This document shows, one piece after another, positions 7,014 to 12,477 of a stretch of DNA of 12,477 nucleotides. Each line of letters opens with the position of its first letter. The stretch's first letter is position 1. The stretch is from Rhizobium sp. Q54 (lineage in GTDB: Bacteria; Pseudomonadota; Alphaproteobacteria; Rhizobiales; Beijerinckiaceae), in assembly GCA_945901195.1 (NCBI GenBank), contig CAMDKB010000087.1, positions 1 to 12,477 on the forward strand. The letters run 5' to 3'. The translations under genes were made by a program, and so were the position numbers. The notes under the pieces were generated by a model, which was given only the letters and a program-made list of their open reading frames with translations, searched no databases and was not told the DNA's origin.

Positions 7014-7760
7014 ATGAGTGAGTTCGTAGAACTGCGCGCCCGTGTCGCGCAGGCCTGCCGTGTGCTCGGCGCGCTGGGCCTGGCAAAAGGAGCGACGGGA
7101 CACGCCAGCGCCCGGGTCCCCGGTACCGATCGTGTGTTCATCCGCGCACGCGGGCCCGGCGAACTGGGCGTGCGTTTCACCACCACTGAACAGGTTGTGG
7201 AAGTCGGTCTGGACGGTAAACTGGCTCATGCCAACGATCAGGGACTGGAGGCGCCTCTCGAAGTCTTCATCCATACAGCGTTGTATAAAGCTCGGCCCGA
7301 AGTTCAGGCAGTCATTCATGTGCACCCGCTTCCGGTCGTGCTGTTCACCATTTGCCGCAAGCCGCTGTTGCCACTTTATGGAGCCTATGATCCCTCCAGC
7401 GCAAAACTCGCCTTCAAGGGTATTCCGACCTATCCGCGCAGTATTTTGTGCGACACACCCGAGCGCGGCGACGAGCTTGCCGCCGCCATGGGCAAATCCG
7501 ATTGCTGCATGATGCGCGGCCACGGCATTTCGACTGCCGGCGTGAATGTGGAGGAAGCCGCCCTCACCGCCATTCACCTCACCAATCTGGCGGAAGTGAA
7601 TTATCAGGCGCAATTGCTGGGTGATCCGCAGCCGATACCGCAAGACGAGCAGGACTTCTTCATGCGAGGCGATCTCAATCCCAAGCCGGGAGAACCTGGC
7701 GCACCGCCGACAGGCCGCGATGCCGCGCTCTGGCGCTATTACGTATCGCTGACAGAATAG
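7014..7760 (+). CDS. Class II aldolase/adducin-family protein (possible aromatic-acid decarboxylase)
   Basis: A 248-residue member of the zinc class II aldolase/adducin family, which cleaves C-C bonds through a metal-stabilised enolate. Metal ligands are visible as H102 and H104 in IHVHP and H170 in MRGHG. E83 in LEVFIH sits where the family's catalytic glutamate lies. The RVFIRARGPGELG stretch (about 40-52) resembles the subgroup of aldolase-like proteins that contains 3,4-dihydroxyphthalate decarboxylase, not fuculose-phosphate aldolase. The downstream Rieske-to-decarboxylase order fits an aromatic dicarboxylate route, but this is inference. The ATG follows AGGAGG (7002-7007). The gene is 36 bases after the oxygenase and 30 before the acyl-CoA dehydrogenase, so co-transcription is very likely. 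Retro-aldol cleavage of a side chain is an alternative function. Confidence 0.82.
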   Translation: MSEFVELRARVAQACRVLGALGLAKGATGHASARVPGTDRVFIRARGPGELGVRFTTTEQVVEVGLDGKLAHANDQGLEAPLEVFIHTALYKARPEVQAVIHVHPLPVVLFTICRKPLLPLYGAYDPSSAKLAFKGIPTYPRSILCDTPERGDELAAAMGKSDCCMMRGHGISTAGVNVEEAALTAIHLTNLAEVNYQAQLLGDPQPIPQDEQDFFMRGDLNPKPGEPGAPPTGRDAALWRYYVSLTE

Positions 7761-7790
7761 TTCAAAAACACAGCCATAGAAGGAAACACC

Positions 7791-8948
7791 ATGGACTTCA
7801 CGATGCCTGAAGAACTGCGGATGCTGCGCGATCAGCTCCGCCGTTTCGTAAATGAGGAAATGATCCCCCACGAGCGCGAAACCTGTGACGGCGAAAAGTT
7901 GAAGCCTGAGTGGCGCAAGAAATTTGAAGCCCGGACAAAAGACCTCGGCCTCTGGATGATGGAAGTGCCGGAAGAATACGGCGGCCTCGGCATGAACCTG
8001 ATGGCCAGCGTTGTCGTATGGGAAGAATTCGCGCGCACCATAGCGCTTCCCGCACGTGGTCATGGCATTATGGGCCCCCATGTGCGCTCCAACCTTTACG
8101 ATCTCACCGGAGAACTGAAGGAAAAATACCTCCTGCCTACATTACGTGGCGAACGCATTGCCTGTTTCGGCCAGACGGAGCCTGACGCTGGATCTGATCC
8201 AGGTTCCATGCGCACGGTGGCTGTTCGCGATGGCGATCATTACGTCATCAACGGAACCAAACGCTTTATCACCGGGGCGGGAGATGCCGATTATATTCAG
8301 CTTATGGTCGCAACAGACCGCGCCAAAGGCTCCAAGGGCGGCATTTCCTGCTTCCTCGTCGACATGAATACGCCGGGCGTAAAACTGGGTGTGCAATACA
8401 ACACCATGATGGGCGACAAGCCCTGGGAAATCATCTTTGAAGATGTCCGCGTGCCTGCCAGTCATATGGTGGGAGGCGAAGGCGACGGCTTCAAGTTCGC
8501 ACAGAAGTGGCTGGGACACGGGCGTGTCCATCACGGCGCCCGCGCCATTGGCGTTGCCGAACGCTGCCTCGAAATGGCAGCAACTTATGCCAAGCAACGT
8601 GTAACCTTCGGCAGACCCCTATCAGATCGGCAAGCGATTCAATTCATGTTGACTGATATGTATGTCGAGCTGGAAGCTGCCCGCTTGCTGGTGTATCGCG
8701 CAGCGTCCCTGATTGAAGCTGGTCACCAGGCGCGCACCGAAGCCTATATGTGCAAATATTTCGCCGATGAAATGGCGTTCAAGGCGGCAGATATGTGCAT
8801 GCAGATCCACGGCGGCATTGGCCTGACGACGGACCTACCGATTGAAAAGATGTGGCGGCAGCAGCGCAGCTATCGCATCACCGAAGGCGCTACGGAAGTC
8901 ATGAAAATGGTCATTGCACGGCACGTGCTGAACGCCTACGGAAAATGA
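7791..8948 (+). CDS. Acyl-CoA dehydrogenase
   Basis: A 385-residue FAD-dependent acyl-CoA dehydrogenase of normal length, introducing a 2,3-double bond in a CoA thioester and passing electrons to electron-transfer flavoprotein. All parts are present: the helical N-terminus, the FAD/substrate motif CFGQTEPDAGSD (125-136), INGTKRFITGA (153-163), the RVTFGRPL segment, and the C-terminal QIHGGIGLTTDLPIEKMWRQ block. E365 in ITEGATEV is at the position of the catalytic base in medium-chain enzymes, so it looks active. The ATG follows AAGGAAA (7780-7786). It lies 30 bases after the aldolase gene. No CoA ligase or CoA transferase is in the window, so its substrate must be activated by an enzyme encoded elsewhere. 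Chain length and branching preference cannot be read. Confidence 0.93.
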   Translation: MDFTMPEELRMLRDQLRRFVNEEMIPHERETCDGEKLKPEWRKKFEARTKDLGLWMMEVPEEYGGLGMNLMASVVVWEEFARTIALPARGHGIMGPHVRSNLYDLTGELKEKYLLPTLRGERIACFGQTEPDAGSDPGSMRTVAVRDGDHYVINGTKRFITGAGDADYIQLMVATDRAKGSKGGISCFLVDMNTPGVKLGVQYNTMMGDKPWEIIFEDVRVPASHMVGGEGDGFKFAQKWLGHGRVHHGARAIGVAERCLEMAATYAKQRVTFGRPLSDRQAIQFMLTDMYVELEAARLLVYRAASLIEAGHQARTEAYMCKYFADEMAFKAADMCMQIHGGIGLTTDLPIEKMWRQQRSYRITEGATEVMKMVIARHVLNAYGK

Positions 8949-8957
8949 CAAGGCCAT

Positions 8958-8990
8958 CGTCCCGGAAAATGCCCAGCATTATCCGGGACG
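8958..8990 (+). promoter_or_regulatory. Strong intergenic hairpin (9 + 5 base pairs, 3-base loop)
   Basis: CGTCCCGGA (8958-8966) pairs perfectly with TCCGGGACG (8982-8990). Inside, AATGC (8968-8972) pairs with GCATT (8976-8980) around a CCA loop, leaving one A-A mismatch. The hairpin starts 10 bases after the acyl-CoA dehydrogenase stop and has no T-run, so it is not a standard terminator. ATCCGGGA recurs at 9031-9038, just before the ribosome site of the binding-protein gene (AGGGAG, 9044-9049), so an alternative pairing with 8960-8966 is possible. Stabilising the upstream message, or setting a different level for the transport protein, are plausible roles. Confidence 0.5.
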
Positions 8991-9055
8991 CCATCCGCAG
9001 GATCAAAGTGCAACCTGAACTGCTTTCGGCATCCGGGATGACAAGGGAGAAAAAC

Positions 9056-10156
9056 GTGCGTGGAAGCATCAATAAATTGTCTGCTGTCCTTGCGATTGCA
9101 GTTGCGGCTTCGAGCAGTGCTATCGCCCAACCCAATGAGTTTTACAAAGGCAAGACCGTCACCTTCCTGATCAATTTCACGCCGGGCGGCCCAACGGATT
9201 TCGAAGCCCGCCTCGCGGCACGTCATATCGTAAAATTCCTTCCCGGGTCGCCCACCATCATACCGCGTAACATGCCGGGAGGCGCCGGAATCGTCGGGCT
9301 CAACTGGCTCGGACAGGCAGCACCGCGCGATGGCACCGTTGTCGGTTTTTTCACCGGCGCAGCGTCAAAAACCACATTGGGAGATCCGGGCATCAAGGTT
9401 GACGTTACGAAACTCGGCTTTGTCGCGAGCGGGCCCGGCACCAGCGTTGCGTATATCCGTAAAGACGTTCCGCCGGGGATCAACAAGCCCGAGGATATCC
9501 TCAAGGCGAAGGATTTTTGGGCCGGCGGCCTCACGCCGGAAGCCGACAAGGACGTCCGCATCCGCATGCAACTCGACATGCTCGGCATACCGCATAAATA
9601 CATTTCCGGATTTCGGGGATCAGCCGAAGCGCGGCTCGCCCTGCAACGCGGCGAAGTGCATATGACTGCGGAATCCATGCCGACCTATCGCGCGTCCATC
9701 GAGCCTAACATCATCAAGACGGGTGAAGGAATCGCGCTCTGGTACGATCCTTATGACGACGGGAAGGAATTTTCGACGCCGCCCGAGTCCCAGGGCATCG
9801 AAGCCGAACATTTCCCGGCATTCTACAAACGCGTAAAGGGTGAATATCCCAGCGGCGAGTTGTGGGAAGCGTTTCGTGTCGTCAACAATGTAGGAACCCT
9901 GTTTCTGCGCACAATTCACCTGCCGCAGGATTCGCCTCCTGAAGCCATGGCCGCGCTGAAAGACGGCTTAATGAAGATGCAGGACGATGCTGAATTCAAG
10001 GCCGAAGCGCAAAAGGCAATGCAATATATCCCCAAATACGTGACTGACAAAAACACCGAAGAAATTTTCAAACGCACAATGAATCCACCAACGCAGATCA
10101 GGGCTTTCCTGCGCGACTATATCGAGAAGGGTCAAGCTGCAAACGGACGGCGGTAG
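9056..10156 (+). CDS. Bug/TctC-family periplasmic solute receptor (tripartite tricarboxylate transporter-type)
   Basis: A 366-residue secreted binding protein of the Bug/TctC family, which captures carboxylates in the periplasm, often for TctA/TctB permeases. A Sec signal peptide covers residues 1-24 (SINKLSAVLAIAVAASSSAIA, cleavage before Q25). The mature protein begins with the family pattern FYKGKTVTFLINFTPGGPTD and goes on to PGSPTIIPRNMPGGAG, APRDGT and ALQRGEVHM. The frame extends upstream into the dehydrogenase gene, but the GTG at 9056 with AGGGAG (9044-9049) gives a clean signal peptide. The ATG at 9038 is the alternative and would add six residues. It is the last gene of the plus-strand row, 107 bases after the dehydrogenase, with a hairpin between. 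It is the likely uptake receptor for the pathway substrate. No TctA or TctB gene is in the window. Confidence 0.85.
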   Translation: MRGSINKLSAVLAIAVAASSSAIAQPNEFYKGKTVTFLINFTPGGPTDFEARLAARHIVKFLPGSPTIIPRNMPGGAGIVGLNWLGQAAPRDGTVVGFFTGAASKTTLGDPGIKVDVTKLGFVASGPGTSVAYIRKDVPPGINKPEDILKAKDFWAGGLTPEADKDVRIRMQLDMLGIPHKYISGFRGSAEARLALQRGEVHMTAESMPTYRASIEPNIIKTGEGIALWYDPYDDGKEFSTPPESQGIEAEHFPAFYKRVKGEYPSGELWEAFRVVNNVGTLFLRTIHLPQDSPPEAMAALKDGLMKMQDDAEFKAEAQKAMQYIPKYVTDKNTEEIFKRTMNPPTQIRAFLRDYIEKGQAANGRR

Positions 10157-10170
10157 GTATATTCGCCAGA

Positions 10171-10180
10171 GCGTATACGC
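10171..10180. repeat. Perfect 10-base palindrome GCGTATACGC
   Basis: It lies 15 bases after the binding-protein stop codon in the convergent gap. It has no loop, so it would act as a DNA site and not as an RNA hairpin. It may be coincidental. Confidence 0.25.
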
Positions 10181-10195
10181 AAGCAATCCTGGATG

Positions 10196-10234
10196 GCCAA
10201 TGCCTCTTTAACGACGTCGCACCCCCGCATTGGC
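10196..10234. terminator. Inverted repeat GCCAATGC / GCATTGGC in the convergent gap (possible terminator)
   Basis: Perfect 8-base arms (10196-10203 and 10227-10234) enclose 23 bases, 40 bases after the plus-strand receptor gene ends. No T-run follows directly on either strand (ATTTT appears only at 10251-10255), so it is at best an imperfect or Rho-assisted terminator. Confidence 0.35.
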
Positions 10235-10254
10235 GCGGACGCGCTATCGCATTT

Positions 10255-10292
10255 TACCAACTTGCAGACGTTAAAATTTCCGCAGGTTGGTA
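10255..10292. terminator. 11-base-pair hairpin abutting the minus-strand receptor stop codon (possible bidirectional terminator)
   Basis: TACCAACTTGC (10255-10265) pairs with GCAGGTTGGTA (10282-10292) along 11 positions with one wobble pair. The loop is 16 bases and contains the AT-rich word TTAAAATT. The hairpin begins right after the TAA of the minus-strand gene (10295-10293). Flanking T-runs are short (TTTT at 10252-10255 on the plus strand side), so canonical intrinsic termination is not certain, but the position between converging genes fits. Confidence 0.4.
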
Positions 10293-11327
10293 TTAATCGG
10301 CGGCCAGAATTTTCTCCATGCGCTCGATCAGCTCTGGCGGCGTCGCCAGTGTCACCTTGACGAGCCGCTCAAGTTCAGAGGCGGGAGCAGGCTCGAAATC
10401 AAGCTGCGCCTTGTTCACTTCATTCAGCAATTCGGGATCCTTCATTGTCGCGTCAAAGGCGTCACGCAATATCTTGACACGTTGGGGAGCCAAGCCGGGC
10501 GGCGCTATGAAGGCGCGGCCAATGTCGCCGCTGGCTGCGGCGAACGTCAGCAATTGCCGGTCAGCATCGCTCGTTGCCAGTTCTATGACTGCGGGAACAT
10601 CGGGCAGGTCGGGCGAGCGTTTCAGCAAATACTGAATTGCGATGAAAGCCTTCTTTTCATCGAGTTGCGCCTTGCGGGTTGTCTTCATCGTATTCCACGA
10701 GGTCAACGCGCCATCGACTTCGCCACGTTCCATCGCAAGCAAGCCGGCCGTAGAACCCGTGTAGCCGCGGATGAGCTTGTACTTCGTGCCGATCAGAGCG
10801 TTGAGCAATTTCGGATAGGTTTCGGACGGTGAACCAGGTCCGGTTGAAGCAACTGGCACAGCCTCCGTTTTAGCGCCTTCCACGGTCGTGCCCTTGGACG
10901 TATGCCAGAAGACCTGAATTTCGTTGTTGGAGGTCGCCCGGCCGATCCAGTTGAACTCGGCTGACTTGTAGCGCACGCCCTTGTTCTTGAGCGCCTCCTC
11001 CATCGCAATGGTTTGCGAGACGATGGCCATGGCTGTTCCGTCTTTCGGCGCAACCGCGTAGAGCCAGTTGGCCGCGACAAATGAGCCCGCACCGGGCATG
11101 GACTGACCTATCACGGTGGGATTGCCCGGGATGTGTTTCCCCATATGCCGCGCAACGAGCCTGCCGAAGAGGTCATAGGTGCCACCAGCCGAAAAACCGA
11201 TCGCGATTGTCACGTTCTTGCCCTTGAAGAACTGATCTGCCGGCTGGGCGCTGGCATTTGGCGCTGACATGCTCAAAGAAGCCGCGATCGCAGAAATGAT
11301 CAGTGCAGGGGTGGCTGTCTTGCCCAT
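10293..11327 (-). CDS. Second Bug/TctC-family periplasmic solute receptor
   Basis: A 344-residue secreted binding protein with a signal peptide at 1-27 (basic K3, hydrophobic core 7-20, cleavage after ASA before Q28). The mature protein shows the family pattern: FFKGKNVTIAIGFSAGGTYDL, then IPGNPTVIGQSMPGAG, APKDGT, RGYTGSTAGLLAMERGEVDGA, and a C-terminal helix region with PPELIERMEKIL. The minus-strand GGAGA (11338-11334) lies 6 bases before the ATG at 11327. It is convergent with the first receptor and divergent from the third. The GTYD and MERGEV forms are closer to the third receptor than to the first, suggesting the divergent pair are paralogues by duplication (inference from reading, not alignment). 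The ligand is unknown: a carboxylate is expected for the family. Confidence 0.85.
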   Translation of the reverse strand: MGKTATPALIISAIAASLSMSAPNASAQPADQFFKGKNVTIAIGFSAGGTYDLFGRLVARHMGKHIPGNPTVIGQSMPGAGSFVAANWLYAVAPKDGTAMAIVSQTIAMEEALKNKGVRYKSAEFNWIGRATSNNEIQVFWHTSKGTTVEGAKTEAVPVASTGPGSPSETYPKLLNALIGTKYKLIRGYTGSTAGLLAMERGEVDGALTSWNTMKTTRKAQLDEKKAFIAIQYLLKRSPDLPDVPAVIELATSDADRQLLTFAAASGDIGRAFIAPPGLAPQRVKILRDAFDATMKDPELLNEVNKAQLDFEPAPASELERLVKVTLATPPELIERMEKILAAD

Positions 11328-11400
11328 CGAACGTCTCCATCTTCATGTCAGCTAGAATGTAGTTGCCTTTTGGCAGGACTCTGCGGCACTGGCAAATTTT

Positions 11401-11433
11401 GCAGGCTTGGCTATTGGCAGGCTTTGGCGATTG
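11401..11433 (+). promoter_or_regulatory. Tandem imperfect 16/17-base repeat next to the -35 element (candidate operator)
   Basis: GCAGGCTTGGCTATTG (11401-11416) is followed immediately by GCAGGCTTTGGCGATTG (11417-11433), differing by one inserted T and one substitution. TTGGCAGG occurs again at 11370-11377. The second unit overlaps the -35 hexamer TTGAAC (11431-11436). Tandem direct repeats at this position are typical of activator sites. The bound protein is unknown. Confidence 0.4.
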
Positions 11434-11460
11434 AACCGGCTTGTTCACTTCGCCTATAGT
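11431..11460 (+). promoter_or_regulatory. Sigma70-like promoter for the third receptor gene
   Basis: TTGAAC (11431-11436) and TATAGT (11455-11460) are separated by 18 bases. The -10 matches the consensus at five of six positions and the -35 at four of six. Transcription would start near 11467, giving a leader of about 80 bases before the TTG start at 11548. No equally good promoter was found for the divergent gene. Confidence 0.45.
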
Positions 11461-11547
11461 GCGGCCAATCGAATGGCTGCTTCGCCCGGTGGCGCAGTAT
11501 TTATGCGCGGTTGCTATTTTTTTGGCTGGCTGCGCAGGGAGGCTAAA

Positions 11548-12477
11548 TTGAAGTTATTCACAATAGCGGTATTGGCCAGCCAGCTGGCGGCAAGTGTTTG
11601 GACGGAGGGCGCGACGGCTCAAACGGGTGATGAGGCCATGGCTGCGTTTTACCGCGGCAAGACCGTCAACGTCCTGATCGGTGTGGGCGTCGGTGGCGAA
11701 TATGACCTGCATGCGCGGCTGGTATCCCGGTACATCGGCCGGCATATTCCCGGCAACCCGACTATCGTCCCACAGAACATGTTGGGCGCGGGCGGCGTAA
11801 AAATGGCCTCGTATTTGTTACAGGTCGCGTCCAAGGACGGCACCAATATCGGCATGATCGCCGGCAATTTCCCCGCCATGCAGGCGGCGGGCGTCAGCGC
11901 GATTATTTTCGATGTCGCGCAATTGCAATGGCTCGGCACCATATCGCAGACCGTCGAAACCATGACAGTATGGAAGACCGCAGGTGTATCCACCATTCAG
12001 GAGGCGATGACCAGGGAAGTAGTGGCGGGCGCCAGCGGCAAGGGCGCAATTACCTATTCCTTTCCACAAATGCTAAACGAATTTGCCGGGACAAAATTCA
12101 AGATCGTCACCGGATATCAGGGCGGCAACGCCATTAACCTGGCCATGGAGCGGGGCGAGGTTCAGGCGCGCAATAACACCTGGTCGAGCTGGAAAGTGAC
12201 CAAGCCCAACTGGCTGCGCGATGGCGACATCAAGGTGCTGACCTACGCCGGGCCAAAACCTGCCGATCTCAACGGGATTCCTGCCGTTTCCGAACTTGTC
12301 AAAACAGAAGACGAGCGCAAGATCATCGAGCTCATTGTATCGGGAACGCTGATGGGACGTCCGCTCGCGACCAATGGCATACCGGCGGACAGGCTGGCTG
12401 TCCTGCGCGCAGCTTTCGACAAAACCATGCAGGACAAGGATTTTCTCGCCGAAGCGGCCAAACTCCAGATTGAGGTC
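11548..12477 (+). CDS. Third Bug/TctC-family periplasmic solute receptor (partial, runs off right edge)
   Basis: There are 310 codons open to the window end with no stop. The usual length is about 320-340, so only the last C-terminal residues are missing. The start is TTG at 11548, 5 bases after the strong site AGGGAGG (11536-11542). This gives a compact signal peptide (K2, hydrophobic 3-17, cleavage after ATA before Q25). An in-frame ATG at 11503 is an alternative but adds 15 residues, with charged ones, before the hydrophobic core. The mature protein shows FYRGKTVNVLIGVGVGGEYDL, IPGNPTIVPQNMLGAGG, SKDGTNIGMIAG, TGYQGGNAINLAMERGEV and KTMQDKDFLAEAAK. It is divergent from the second receptor across 220 bases that hold a promoter and a tandem repeat. 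The ligand is unknown, and the genes that follow are outside the window. Confidence 0.85.
   Translation, partial: MKLFTIAVLASQLAASVWTEGATAQTGDEAMAAFYRGKTVNVLIGVGVGGEYDLHARLVSRYIGRHIPGNPTIVPQNMLGAGGVKMASYLLQVASKDGTNIGMIAGNFPAMQAAGVSAIIFDVAQLQWLGTISQTVETMTVWKTAGVSTIQEAMTREVVAGASGKGAITYSFPQMLNEFAGTKFKIVTGYQGGNAINLAMERGEVQARNNTWSSWKVTKPNWLRDGDIKVLTYAGPKPADLNGIPAVSELVKTEDERKIIELIVSGTLMGRPLATNGIPADRLAVLRAAFDKTMQDKDFLAEAAKLQIEV

Noticed and set aside
6930..8081. Long minus-strand frame of about 383 codons opposite the aldolase and dehydrogenase genes
   Set aside because: It is the antisense shadow of two genes with full family motifs. Its composition (many His, Arg, Ala, Cys) is not that of a known protein family.
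8852..9055. Upstream extension of the first Bug receptor frame into the acyl-CoA dehydrogenase gene
   Set aside because: It would bury the signal peptide about 68 residues inside the protein. GTG 9056 (or ATG 9038) near AGGGAG gives a normal secreted receptor.
10287..10832. Plus-strand frame of 181 codons opposite the second Bug receptor
   Set aside because: It is antisense to a gene with a signal peptide and clear family motifs, and no ribosome site or family resemblance was seen.
11364..11375. TGCCTTTTGGCA palindrome in the divergent region as a terminator or riboswitch piece
   Set aside because: Only a 4-base stem with a 4-base loop, no conserved riboswitch features and no T-run, so too small to call.
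1..12477. CRISPR array, tRNA or rRNA genes, phage or plasmid replication features
   Set aside because: No regularly spaced repeats, no RNA gene landmarks and no replication or integration protein were seen on either strand.

Overview
The window looks like an accessory catabolic island of a Gram-negative proteobacterium. I favour an alphaproteobacterium: GC is in the mid-to-upper fifties by eye, the Shine-Dalgarno sites are strong, there are three periplasmic Bug/TctC-type binding proteins, and the enzymes are of aerobic degradation families. Species and pathway substrate cannot be read from the sequence.

Left edge (1-128): the 5' end of an IS5-family transposase gene on the minus strand and the probable terminus of that insertion sequence. 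Then comes a 225-base leader (128-352) without a convincing gene.

Centre (353-10156): eight genes all on the plus strand, with gaps of 5 to 174 bases and nearly all with good ribosome binding sites. In order they are a short-chain dehydrogenase, a stand-alone MetE-like zinc methyltransferase/thiol transferase, an FAD aromatic-ring hydroxylase, a membrane-anchored FMN/3Fe-4S glutamate-synthase-like protein, a Rieske non-heme iron oxygenase, a class II aldolase/decarboxylase, an acyl-CoA dehydrogenase and a secreted Bug-type solute receptor. This reads as one operon or a few overlapping transcripts for oxidative breakdown of an organic acid, probably aromatic. The receptor binds the substrate, the two oxygenases hydroxylate it, the SDR oxidises a diol or alcohol, the aldolase-family enzyme cleaves or decarboxylates, and the acyl-CoA dehydrogenase works on a late CoA thioester. 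The MetE-like and FMN proteins do not fit any textbook version of such a route and are the most interesting members. No oxygenase reductase, ring-cleavage enzyme, CoA ligase, regulator or membrane permease is present in the window.

Right (10157-12477): a convergent gap with two inverted repeats that may end transcription from both sides, a second Bug-type receptor gene on the minus strand, a divergent promoter region with a tandem 16/17-base repeat abutting a sigma70-like promoter, and a third Bug-type receptor gene on the plus strand that runs off the window.

No RNA gene, CRISPR array or complete mobile element was seen. No stretch of more than 300 bases lacks a gene.
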